Virus record (IMG/VR): IMGVR_UViG_3300005468_000026
Span: 1 to 48,406 of that record
DNA: 48,406 nucleotides
Reading direction: 5' to 3' (one strand)
Source of the DNA: a virus
This document shows, piece by piece, positions 1-7,688 of this stretch. Position numbers and translations under genes: made by a program. The notes below the pieces were generated by a model that saw only the letters and a list, made by a program, of their open reading frames with translations, did no database searches and had not been told where the DNA came from. How positions within the stretch are numbered: the stretch's first letter is position 1; each line of letters begins with the position of its first letter.

Positions 1-986
1 GCCGCCACATACCCGTCCCCAAACCCCAGGAGTTGTTCGGTGCCGAACGCAGCCGTCAGATCAGACAGGGGGGCGCTATTGACAAGATCGTAGCGGTGAA
101 TGACGGCGGATGCGGTCCGCGGCCCATAGTAAAAGATGCTGCCGTCGCGCGCGACCGCGAAACACCGCGCCGCGGTCGAATCGGCTGGCAGCGCCCAGCT
201 CGCCACCTGCACGCCAGTGAGAGAAATCTTCCGAACCGTCTGTGCGCCAGCCTGCCCGGTGACCACGTAGAAGAACGCTGACCGGTCAGTTTTAATGCCA
301 CGCACGGATGCCGGTGCCCAATCGAGCGTCGCGATCTGTTGAAAGTTCGCGTTCAGCAACGCTACGCCGGTATCGGCCTCGCCATTTTGAACGCAGTAGA
401 TGCCAGAAGGCACCGAGTCGCTGGTCTCCCCGGCTGGATAGCCCGTGATGAATTGCAGAAACGATCCGTCCGCCGCCGAGAGGGTGGCGGCCGGAAAACC
501 AAAAACGTCATCATTGACGAGCAGGGACCCGATTGGGACGCCGAGATCCGGTGCTGAGCGCAGCCGAAACAGCAGCCCATTGCCCAGTGGGGACGTATTG
601 TTGCTGTCAGTGACGAGGAAGTAGTAGGTCGTCAGCGGCGTGACGGGGATGTAGAACCAGAAACCACCCGCCAGATTGCCGCAATAGTTCTGGGTCTCGC
701 TCGGCCCAACGACTTTGACCTGTGTGAGTGCTGGAGGGGTACCCGTCCACACTGAAAGCAACGGCCCGTAAAACCCACCGATCCCGATCAGGTCTGCGTT
801 GACTGAGATGAGTCGTTCGCCCGGCTTGGTCGTGTACTTGTACCAGACGGCGTGGTACTGGTTGGCATCGCATGTTGAGGCATAGCCGGTCCCAGTCGGG
901 GCGGCCTGGATCTCGGCCTCTGGCTGGGTCATCGTGTAGGGCAGCGCCGAAATCAGCGTCGCGGTCTCTGGGGTGTAGTTACTCAC
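1..986 (-). CDS. Putative tail or receptor-binding structural protein (3' end outside window)
   Basis: The reading frame is open for 328 codons and runs off the left edge, so the C-terminus is missing. It starts with GTG at 986-984, whose last bases form a GTGA overlap with the stop of the gp10-like gene, and begins VSNYTPETATLISALP. The residues are rich in Ser, Thr, Gly, Tyr and aromatics with alternating hydrophobics, as in beta-rich extracellular or virion proteins. Segments such as WFYIPVTPLTTYYFLVTD look like carbohydrate-binding or propeller-type beta sheet. Its place directly after the gp10-like gene suggests a tail accessory or adsorption protein. I do not recognise the family; the function is inferred from composition and position. 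Confidence 0.7.
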   Translation of the reverse strand, partial: MSNYTPETATLISALPYTMTQPEAEIQAAPTGTGYASTCDANQYHAVWYKYTTKPGERLISVNADLIGIGGFYGPLLSVWTGTPPALTQVKVVGPSETQNYCGNLAGGFWFYIPVTPLTTYYFLVTDSNNTSPLGNGLLFRLRSAPDLGVPIGSLLVNDDVFGFPAATLSAADGSFLQFITGYPAGETSDSVPSGIYCVQNGEADTGVALLNANFQQIATLDWAPASVRGIKTDRSAFFYVVTGQAGAQTVRKISLTGVQVASWALPADSTAARCFAVARDGSIFYYGPRTASAVIHRYDLVNSAPLSDLTAAFGTEQLLGFGDGYVA

Positions 987-2119
987 GCGAGCACCACCCG
1001 GTATTCATAGATCTCGTCGGACATCTCGTAGATCGTGTTCGTCGCCCGGTCGCCCACCAGATGCTTGCCGAAGGCGAAGCAGTGACAGCGCCCGACGTCT
1101 GGAATGTACTTGAGCTGGCGGTCATCGTACAGGCCGCGCTCATGCCAGAGGCCCGTCGAGACGTCGTAGACCCAGCTGGTGTGATCGGCCCCGCCGGCGC
1201 GCGGCGGCGTGGGCGAGAAGAGCACATAGAACAGATGCCCGGCCTCCTGGTACGTCCACGCGATGATGTTGTCGAACCGGCCGAGCGACCGCAGGTAGCG
1301 TTCGACCGCGAGTGTCGAGATGCGCGAGGGCGTGTAGCCGTTGGCCCGCATGACCACGCCGTTGCCGCGTTCATCACCGGCCACCCACATGATCGTGTTG
1401 TCGAGTTTGGCGACCGAAAATGGCGCCCAAATGCCAGACTCGATGAAGGCACCAGAGATCGGCTGAAACGGAAAGTTCCCGGCGCCCGAGTTGTACCAGA
1501 TCTCAGTCGTCTTCGTGCCCTGCAGCCAGAGTTCGCGGTGGTCCGCCGTCATCGCGAGCAGCTGATTGCTTGACTCGCTGACCTGCGCGAAATCCAGGGC
1601 ATCCCAGAGGAGCCCGTCCTCCGGGCTCGAAATATAGAACTTGTTCGATTGATCGAGGAGCGCACAGAAGTAGCCGTCGAAAAAACACCCCATCTTGGCC
1701 GGGTAGGGAAACCCGCTGGCCGTGATCTGCGTGAACGTATTGGTCGTCGTGTCGAAGATGTAGCCGAGGCCGCCGCTGGTGATGAAGACCTGATGCCCGG
1801 CGGCGCCGTTGGCGGACATCGTCGCCGGATTGCCGTCCACCTCCACCTGGCCGCGCACGACCGAGGTCCCGCCCGCGAGCACTTCGCTGAAGATCCCACC
1901 GCCGACGGCGAAGCAGCGTCCATCGACCTCTATCTCCCCGCGTACGGGTCCGGCGCTCAGCGGCGCGAATGGCGCGTAGCCTGGGACGCCAACGAGCGAG
2001 GCGCGGACCCGCGGCGTCCCAGCGTCGATCAGCTCAGGGAAATAGTTAACCGTGCGCTCGGCGTCGACGTCGAGCGACCGGTTGGCATTCGTCGGTCCGA
2101 TGAAGCCCGCATACTGCAT
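983..2119 (-). CDS. P22 gp10-like packaged-DNA stabilisation / tail hub protein
   Basis: This 378-residue protein opens with a pattern (GFIGPTNANRSLDVDAERTVNYFPE) familiar from phage proteins annotated as packaged DNA stabilisation protein, the P22 gp10 group. In P22, gp10 sits below the portal, closes the head and carries the tail parts. The rest is beta-rich with repeated Gly/Trp strand segments, consistent with a propeller-like virion protein. It is shorter than P22 gp10, which is about 470 residues. It overlaps the next structural gene by GTGA. Virion role is fairly sure from the N-terminal motif and neighbours; exact equivalence to gp10 is inference. Confidence 0.72.
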   Translation of the reverse strand: MQYAGFIGPTNANRSLDVDAERTVNYFPELIDAGTPRVRASLVGVPGYAPFAPLSAGPVRGEIEVDGRCFAVGGGIFSEVLAGGTSVVRGQVEVDGNPATMSANGAAGHQVFITSGGLGYIFDTTTNTFTQITASGFPYPAKMGCFFDGYFCALLDQSNKFYISSPEDGLLWDALDFAQVSESSNQLLAMTADHRELWLQGTKTTEIWYNSGAGNFPFQPISGAFIESGIWAPFSVAKLDNTIMWVAGDERGNGVVMRANGYTPSRISTLAVERYLRSLGRFDNIIAWTYQEAGHLFYVLFSPTPPRAGGADHTSWVYDVSTGLWHERGLYDDRQLKYIPDVGRCHCFAFGKHLVGDRATNTIYEMSDEIYEYRVVLA

Positions 2120-2149
2120 GAAGTTGTCACGGCCACTCCAGGCCCGTTG

Positions 2150-2557
2150 TTACTTCGCGAGTTCGCGTTCGCGGGCGTCGAGCGCCTTGATGACACCAGG
2201 GCGTGGCCCCTTCGGGTTGCGCGCTTCGAGCGTACGGACCTGGGCGATCATCTCCGGGGATGTGATGGCGCTGATCTGCGCCGCGACGTCACCGACCTTG
2301 GCTTTGTAGAGTTCGGCCGCCCGGACGTCATCGGCCTCCTGCGCTTTCGCGGCCGCGTCGTTCACGGGCGGCGCGCCCACGCGGGCCGTCTCAAGATCGG
2401 CCGAGGCGACACTCTGGGTCGGCACGTCAGGCGCCGGATAGGGCGTGTCGCGCCATTCTTTCCCAAGCGCGTCGTCCTGTGCCGCATTGTGAACCAGCCG
2501 CGGCGGTTCGGACGGGTGGTATCGGTACGACGGGTAGTGCACGTGGACGTAACTCAT
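2150..2557 (-). CDS. Conserved small phage structural-region protein
   Basis: This is a 135-residue protein beginning MSYVHVHYPSYRYHP. The ATG is chosen because it forms an ATGA overlap with the stop of the glycosyltransferase upstream; the longer frame before it is the antisense of nothing useful and has no ribosome site. The N-terminal third is rich in His, Tyr and Pro. The C-terminal half (residues about 60-135) is an Ala/Glu/Lys/Arg-rich helical segment that could form a coiled coil. N-termini of this kind recur in uncultured phage genomes next to head genes, but I know no assigned function. Confidence 0.7.
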   Translation of the reverse strand: MSYVHVHYPSYRYHPSEPPRLVHNAAQDDALGKEWRDTPYPAPDVPTQSVASADLETARVGAPPVNDAAAKAQEADDVRAAELYKAKVGDVAAQISAITSPEMIAQVRTLEARNPKGPRPGVIKALDARERELAK

Positions 2558-3282
2558 ACAGGTATGCCTTCTCTTTCTGTCGTCACGATGTCTGGGGCGC
2601 CCTGCCACGGGGCCGCAAAGAACGGCTGTTGATGGCGGGCGAAGACGACCGCCCATGTCTGCGTGGCCGCATCGAAATACGGCCAGATGTCGATATTCGC
2701 CGTGTGCCCCATCCGGACCGTGGTGTCTCCCCACATGGCCACACCTGCATCCAGGAGTTTGCGGCAGAAGTAGACGTCATCGTCCCATCGATCCAACTGA
2801 CCGGCTTGCCCAATCGCCACGTAAGGCGGTTCGACGCCCTCCAGGGCGGACAGCCGGAGCAGCATTCCGCCGAAGGTGGCGCCCTGGATCCGCACGAGCT
2901 GGCCGGGCGGTGGCAATGCCGTGATCAGCGCGTCAGGCGTCGGATCGGGCCGGCTGAACCAGATGGCCGCAAACGGCGGCTTCCGCATGAACGTGAGGGG
3001 CACGAGCACGTCGAGTTGCTCGGATTCAAACCGGGCCAGCAGCCGCAGGAGCGTATCCGGCTGGAAGGTCAGATCGTCGTCGAGAAACCAGATCCAGCGC
3101 GCACCGACCGCTTGGGCGTACGCGATCCCGAGGTTGCGATTCTCGGCCGGCGAACAGCCAGAGACGACGCGCACGCGAACGCGTGGAGGACGCTCGAGGT
3201 CCTCCACGCATCCCCAGAACGAGGCGTACCGCGCCAGTTCGGCTGACGGGGCCACGATGACCCCGTCGTAGGTCGGCGCCAC
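2554..3282 (-). CDS. Glycosyltransferase, GT-A fold (family 2-like)
   Basis: This 242-residue protein begins VAPTYDGVIVAPSAELARY at a GTG. The upstream in-frame extension overlaps the preceding structural gene and looks non-coding. It contains ARWIWFLDDDLTF, the nucleotide-sugar and metal binding DxD-type motif of GT-A enzymes. It also has WDDDVYFCRKLLDAG, typical of phage and capsule family-2 transferases, and ends in the His-rich segment WAVVFARHQQPFF. Such phage enzymes may glycosylate virion proteins, modified DNA bases or the host surface; the acceptor cannot be told. It lies between virion genes and is the first of two glycosyltransferases in the window. Confidence 0.82.
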   Translation of the reverse strand: MAPTYDGVIVAPSAELARYASFWGCVEDLERPPRVRVRVVSGCSPAENRNLGIAYAQAVGARWIWFLDDDLTFQPDTLLRLLARFESEQLDVLVPLTFMRKPPFAAIWFSRPDPTPDALITALPPPGQLVRIQGATFGGMLLRLSALEGVEPPYVAIGQAGQLDRWDDDVYFCRKLLDAGVAMWGDTTVRMGHTANIDIWPYFDAATQTWAVVFARHQQPFFAAPWQGAPDIVTTEREGIPV

Positions 3283-3289
3283 GGGTCGG

Positions 3290-3856
3290 TTACGCGAGCG
3301 TGACGTTCCGCAGGTCGCGGACCAGCCACTTCCCGCCGTAGGCCGTGATGACCATGTTGTCCCCGATGGCGCCACCGAACGTGGCGACGTCGGTGCTCGT
3401 GCCACCGCCGTTGAAGCCGGTCGTGTTGGTGACCGTGTGCGCCTGTGCGGTCGACGACTGAATCGTCAGCTGCAGCCCGTCCTGATCGACGGCCGGGTCG
3501 GCCAAGGTCATCGCGCCCACACCGGCCTTGTTCAGGAAGATGCGGGTGTCGACGTTGGGGACCGCAATCGCTCCCGAGACGCCGTAGCTGGCGACCGGCG
3601 AGCCGGGCGGCACGTCGGCAAAATCGGCCGCCGGGCCGAAGGCCGCGTTCGCCAGCGTGTTGTGCGCGACGGCGAGCGTGCCGACCTGGCCACGTTCGAC
3701 CTTCACGACCGGCGAGGCCGAGACGTCTTGGACGGTGACGAACTCGCTATCGATCCGGATGAGTTGGCCCACAGCGATGCCGGTCGCGCTCGTCAGTTTG
3801 AGCGACGTATCGGTGGCTGTGATGGCCCCGTTTAGGGTGGTTGCAGTCAAGCTCAT
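3290..3856 (-). CDS. Virion-associated protein, decoration-like (inferred)
   Basis: This 188-residue protein is rich in Ala, Thr, Val and Gly and begins MSLTATTLNGAITATDTSLKL. The N-terminal 80 residues, with the segment GQLIRIDSEFVTVQDV followed by VERGQVGT, resemble a small beta domain common in phage proteins downstream of the capsid gene. Residues about 90-188 look like a second beta domain rich in Thr and Gly. Before the GIY-YIG gene arrived this gene would have followed the coat gene directly, a usual place for decoration or head-fibre proteins. The stop overlaps nothing; the start shares ATGA with the endonuclease stop. Confidence 0.65.
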   Translation of the reverse strand: MSLTATTLNGAITATDTSLKLTSATGIAVGQLIRIDSEFVTVQDVSASPVVKVERGQVGTLAVAHNTLANAAFGPAADFADVPPGSPVASYGVSGAIAVPNVDTRIFLNKAGVGAMTLADPAVDQDGLQLTIQSSTAQAHTVTNTTGFNGGGTSTDVATFGGAIGDNMVITAYGGKWLVRDLRNVTLA

Positions 3857-4677
3857 GTCGTGTTCTCCTCAGAAGTGTTGCACGTGAAACGTCCCGGCGC
3901 GGTGAGGTACTGCGCCTCACCGCGCTTGACGAGCGTCTTGAAGTTCTGCCGACTCAATCCGGTGGCCGTCATGGCCGCGTCGACTGAAGGGTAGGTCACG
4001 CCCTGATAGGCGATAGCCCGCATCTTCCAGAAGGTGCGGCCCTTGCGGGCCTCCGACATCTTGCGGCGCGCTTCGGCGCTCGCTGTTTTCCCCTTGTTCC
4101 ATCCGCCGAATCCGGCCGGGAGCTTGCTCGGCTCGAGATACCGAGCCAGCCCCAGCGCGAGACGACGGCGCATTTGTGTCAACGAGAGGCTGTGTGCCCG
4201 TGCGGCGAGTGCCGCGCTCGGATACGCCACGCCGTTGAATTCGACCGCGCGTTGATTCCAGCCGTGGCCCTTGCGGGTTGCTGACATCTTCGCTTTCACT
4301 TCCGGCGTGTGCTGTTTGCCGGTGATCCAGGGCGTTCGTCCAAGATGTGCGAGGCGCTGCTTCTCTCTCGTCGCCTCGGACATCGGTCCACTTCCCGGAC
4401 CACCTGGACTGAGGTTGTAGCCGTGCGGCACCAGCGAGTTGTAGAGCACGATCGCGGCTTTTTCCATCTCCGCGAGTTGCTTCGCTGATTCCGCACGGCC
4501 CAGTTCCGTCACTTCGAACGCGTCCCACCCGTACTCGCGAATCGCGCTGGCGAGCGGATACGTCAAACCCCTGGCTGCAAACGAGCGGTGATTCGAGAGC
4601 CGCTCGTACAGTGAACGTTTCGTCGACCCGATGTAGTTCTGACCCGTGATCCGATTTGTGATCTTGTAGACAAGCAT
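3853..4677 (-). CDS. GIY-YIG homing endonuclease with NUMOD motifs
   Basis: This 274-residue protein carries the GIY-YIG nuclease domain at residues about 1-90. It has MLVYKITNRITGQNYIGST for the GIY...YIG pair, a conserved Arg in SLYERLSNH, and the catalytic Glu in EMEKAAIVLYN. Three NUMOD3-like DNA-binding motifs follow (SEATREKQRLAHLG, TPEVKAKMSATRKG, SAEARRKMSEARKG), with two NUMOD1/helix-turn-helix-like segments (FNGVAYPSAALAARAHSLS and YQGVTYPSVDAAMTATGLS). An AGGAGG site sits five bases before the ATG. It is a free-standing mobile gene inserted directly after the major capsid gene, which is a typical homing target neighbourhood. It probably cleaves the coat region of related phages lacking it. 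Confidence 0.93.
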   Translation of the reverse strand: MLVYKITNRITGQNYIGSTKRSLYERLSNHRSFAARGLTYPLASAIREYGWDAFEVTELGRAESAKQLAEMEKAAIVLYNSLVPHGYNLSPGGPGSGPMSEATREKQRLAHLGRTPWITGKQHTPEVKAKMSATRKGHGWNQRAVEFNGVAYPSAALAARAHSLSLTQMRRRLALGLARYLEPSKLPAGFGGWNKGKTASAEARRKMSEARKGRTFWKMRAIAYQGVTYPSVDAAMTATGLSRQNFKTLVKRGEAQYLTAPGRFTCNTSEENTT

Positions 4678-4761
4678 GGAAGCCTCCTGTGAAGGTGGCT
4701 ACCAACTTATCACTAACGTCAGTCCACATGGTCAAACTTTTCTCTGTCGTATCGACGTTCT

Positions 4762-6090
4762 TTACCCTTGGACTCGACAGGCCAATTCAGGCCGTAAAGT
4801 GCTCCACCCAAAGAGCACGTCGAAGCGGCAAGGAAAGCGGTCGAGATTTATGTCGTAAGCCCTAACCATCCGAATGCTGATCCCGAGCTGCTTGTCCGAC
4901 ACGCGCGCGGCCATGTCGACCCCACGCGGCAGCGGCAGATCGGCCGTCACGAGTGTGAAGGCATCCTTGTGCATCGCGATGCCCTGCGGGCTGACCGCGC
5001 CAGTCGCACCGGCGACCGTGATCGCCGCGTTGTCGGCCGGCGATCCGCTGACGGTCTGACCCGACCCGCTGGTGATGATCGAGGGGCTGATCGAGATCGT
5101 CATGTTGCCGGTCGTGTCGCTGATGGTCTGCGTCACGACGAAGTTCTGCAGCTGGTTGGTCGACTGCCGGCTCTGCGGGTTGATCGAGAAGACGCCGGCC
5201 ATCGTGAACGTGTCGCCGCGGTTGAGCGTCGAGGCGCCCGAGGTCCAGCCGTCGGTGATGATGCTCGATCCGGTCTGCGAGGCCCCGTTGACCAGCGGCG
5301 TGCCGCCGTACGCCCCGTAGGTGTGGGTCTGGACGTTCTGGTCCATCGAGAACTTGAACCCGGCCGTCCGGCCCATCGTGCCGCTGGCGTACTGCTCGGC
5401 GATGGACGATGCCTGCTGGAAGAGGCCCTTCAGGGCATCGACCAGCGTGGCTTCCATCAGCGGGCTGATCGTGACCGACCGCTGTCCGTCGTTGGGCGCC
5501 GCGGAGTTGTTCAACTGCACGCCAGCCAGGAGGTAGGTCAGGAGCGCGTTGGGCGTGGTGCCCGGCGTGCCGACCGCCTGATAGATGTCCACGTAGCGGG
5601 CCATCCCCGCGGCATCGATCCGGTTAGCCACGGCGGCGATCGCAGGGGCAATGAATCGATCCGAGAAGTCATCGATCGACAGCGCCAGGTCCTGCGAACT
5701 GAACGCCAGATCGACCCCAGCCTGGGTATCGAGCGTGACGGGCACCTGCGTTTCGACGGCATCCTGCAGGTCGAGTGCCTGGCCCGTCCTGGTCGTGTAC
5801 CGTGGCGGTTTGCGGACGTTGACGACCGTACCGATCTTCGCCCCGTCGACGCCGAACTTGTCGTCGAACTGGCGATTGACCTGCTTGGTAAACGTCAGGT
5901 TGTTTTCGAGTACGCGCAACGCTTCGCGCGTGATCATCGTGATCGTCAGGAGCGCATTGCCGGCCAGCAGGACGCCGGACGGATGCGACCACTGATTGAG
6001 CAGATGACCGACCAAGAGAGCGATGAGCAGCGCGAGGCCCTGCATCAGGGCTTCTCGCACCGTCCAGCGAGGGAAGGGACGAGCAATCAT
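4762..6090 (-). CDS. Major capsid protein, P22 coat family, with hydrophobic N-terminal extension
   Basis: This is a 442-residue P22 gp5-type coat protein. The family core starts at AGNALLTITMITREALRVL and ends with LRPELACRVQG, with long Thr/Ser/Gly-rich beta regions between. The chosen ATG (6088-6090) has an AGAGG site nine bases upstream. Use of this start puts about 45 residues ahead of the usual family start. They include a charged MIARPFPRW, then a membrane-helix-like GLALLIALLVGHLL. No ATG, GTG or TTG lies at the usual family start itself, where the codons read GCC GGC AAT. The next internal ATG (MITREAL) has no ribosome site and would cut into the core. Coat subunits normally have no hydrophobic leader, so this one is odd. 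Confidence 0.9.
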   Translation of the reverse strand: MIARPFPRWTVREALMQGLALLIALLVGHLLNQWSHPSGVLLAGNALLTITMITREALRVLENNLTFTKQVNRQFDDKFGVDGAKIGTVVNVRKPPRYTTRTGQALDLQDAVETQVPVTLDTQAGVDLAFSSQDLALSIDDFSDRFIAPAIAAVANRIDAAGMARYVDIYQAVGTPGTTPNALLTYLLAGVQLNNSAAPNDGQRSVTISPLMEATLVDALKGLFQQASSIAEQYASGTMGRTAGFKFSMDQNVQTHTYGAYGGTPLVNGASQTGSSIITDGWTSGASTLNRGDTFTMAGVFSINPQSRQSTNQLQNFVVTQTISDTTGNMTISISPSIITSGSGQTVSGSPADNAAITVAGATGAVSPQGIAMHKDAFTLVTADLPLPRGVDMAARVSDKQLGISIRMVRAYDINLDRFPCRFDVLFGWSTLRPELACRVQG

Positions 6091-6289
6091 GGGAACACAC
6101 CTCTTGCCGAGCAAGAAAAGCCACGAGACCATCGCACCGTCTCAGGTGTGTCGCGGCCGTCACGACAAGAACGTCGGCCAAACAGCGAGGACCGAATTGC
6201 AGGTGGCGTCCTCGTTCCCACCGGCACGGGCCGCAGCCCGCGAGGGGTCGTACACGCACGGCGTCAGCGCGCCGCGTAAAGTCGTTCGC

Positions 6290-7462
6290 CTAGCGTGTTG
6301 CCACGCCGCGTTTCTTCGAGTCGCGCCACGCGCGGAATTCCTCCGCCGGCAGGGCCGCGAGCTCGTCATCGGTCATCTGGTCGGGCGTCTTCGCCGTGCG
6401 CGCACCGCTCTGACCCACACGCGGGGCCGGCGGCGGCGCGGATCCGACCGGAATGGGGACCGGCGGCGCAGCAGCGCGCGCCGGCGGCGGCGCGGCAGCA
6501 GGCGCCCCGGGCGCGGTCGCTGGCGGCGCGTCGTCCGCGGGCCCGCCAAAGAGTCGGCCCTCCTCGAACTTGCCTTCGAGCCGACCGAGCGCGGCAATAC
6601 AGCGCGCGGGTGGCAGGCGCGAGATCTTCTCGGCCTCTTCAGGATGCGTGGCCAGGAAGTACAGGACTTCCATCCCGGCCTCACTGTCCTGCAGGTACTC
6701 GGTCATGTACTGGGGGGTTTCGATCGCGCCGTTCTTCTGGAGGGCAGCGTCGAAGTCCGGATGCTGCTCGCGGGCGGCTTTCAGACGCGTCTCGATCGCA
6801 CTCTTGCGCCGGTCGAAGACCTCACGCTCTGATCGCTCAGTCTCGCGCTTGGCTTCTTCGGCAGCTCGGACGACCAGCGCGCGGCGGACCGTATTTTCTG
6901 AGGTCCACTTCGTCAGTTCCTTCACGTACTGGTTGAAGTCCTCGAAGTCGGCTTCCTTCGGCTCGGGCTTTTCGGCCCCAAGCGCAGCCAGTTCGGCACT
7001 GGCGGGCGTGGACGGCGTCTCGGGCACGGCCGGCGGGGGTGCCGCTGGAGGCGTCGCGGCCGGCGCTGGGGCCGGTGGCTCGGCACGCGTTTTCAACTCG
7101 CGCTCGAGTCGTTGCCGCTCGCGCTGCTCGTGGTAGAGCTCGCGGGACAATTCCTCGATGCGCTCTTTGGCACGTGACCGACGCTTGTTCAGCGTCTTGG
7201 CGGCCGCCGTCGCGGCTTCCTGAGAGACGGGCTCGTCGTCGCCCTCATCGCCCTCATCCTCGGCGTCGGCGTCAGCCGGCTGTGTGGGCGTCGCCGCAGG
7301 CGTCGCGGGAGGGCTGCCCGCTGGCGGCGTCTCAGCCGGCGTCTCCGGCGTCGCGGCCGCCGGGGCGGCTGGGACGGCCGGCTCGGCGGGTGGCAAACCC
7401 GCCGCGGCGCGGACCTCGTCCAAACTGTCGGTCGTCGAATCGATTCGGATCTCGTTGGGCAC
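6290..7462 (-). CDS. Probable scaffolding protein
   Basis: This 390-residue protein starts at a GTG. Residues about 20-90 are low-complexity Ala/Pro/Thr followed by an acidic patch. Residues about 90-125 are a charged coiled coil (KRRSRAKERIEELSREL). A further Ala/Pro linker and a helical central domain (about 170-310) follow, and the tail is Pro-rich and then charged. This layout and the position between portal and coat genes fit a phage scaffolding protein, the internal template for P22-type proheads. A short basic helical C-terminus (EFRAWRDSKKRG) could be the coat-binding end, as in P22 gp8. Identification rests on composition and synteny, not on a firm sequence motif. Confidence 0.72.
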   Translation of the reverse strand: MPNEIRIDSTTDSLDEVRAAAGLPPAEPAVPAAPAAATPETPAETPPAGSPPATPAATPTQPADADAEDEGDEGDDEPVSQEAATAAAKTLNKRRSRAKERIEELSRELYHEQRERQRLERELKTRAEPPAPAPAATPPAAPPPAVPETPSTPASAELAALGAEKPEPKEADFEDFNQYVKELTKWTSENTVRRALVVRAAEEAKRETERSEREVFDRRKSAIETRLKAAREQHPDFDAALQKNGAIETPQYMTEYLQDSEAGMEVLYFLATHPEEAEKISRLPPARCIAALGRLEGKFEEGRLFGGPADDAPPATAPGAPAAAPPPARAAAPPVPIPVGSAPPPAPRVGQSGARTAKTPDQMTDDELAALPAEEFRAWRDSKKRGVATR

Positions 7463-7479
7463 TCACGGCTCCAGCAGGA

Positions 7480-7550
7480 ACAAAGGAAAAGGGCCACTGC
7501 ACCCGCCCGGTTACGGACGAATCCAGAGGCCCCTTCCCTGTCCCCTTTGT
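7480..7550. repeat. Imperfect inverted repeat in the portal-scaffold gap
   Basis: The 226-base gap between the portal stop and the scaffold start has no supported gene. It contains ACAAAGG at 7480-7486 answered by CCTTTGT at 7544-7550, with an inner GGGCC at 7491-7495 answered by GGCCC at 7528-7532. The long loop and lack of a T-run argue against a simple terminator. It could be an RNA processing or translation-control stem, or chance. Confidence 0.3.
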
Positions 7551-7688
7551 GTCGCGACAACCCGATGACCGGGGCGGCCATCGTCTCGCCCTGGAACGGC
7601 CAGCCCCAGGGACGCAGTCGCGCGCAAACTCAGTTACGACATCGCGGGATATGCTCCCAAACTTTTTCGCCCCCCGCAAACCACTCCG

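Noticed and set aside
3917-4735. 272-codon minus-strand frame overlapping the GIY-YIG gene
   Set aside because: It shares the DNA of the endonuclease in another frame; the peptide has no domain, while the endonuclease frame has clear motifs and an AGGAGG site.
4690-4735. TTGACC-like box upstream of the GIY-YIG gene
   Set aside because: The downstream hexamer at 17 bases is TGATAA, a poor -10; not enough to call a promoter.
4969-6279. 436-codon open frame on the plus strand
   Set aside because: Antisense to the major capsid gene; Arg-rich shadow composition.
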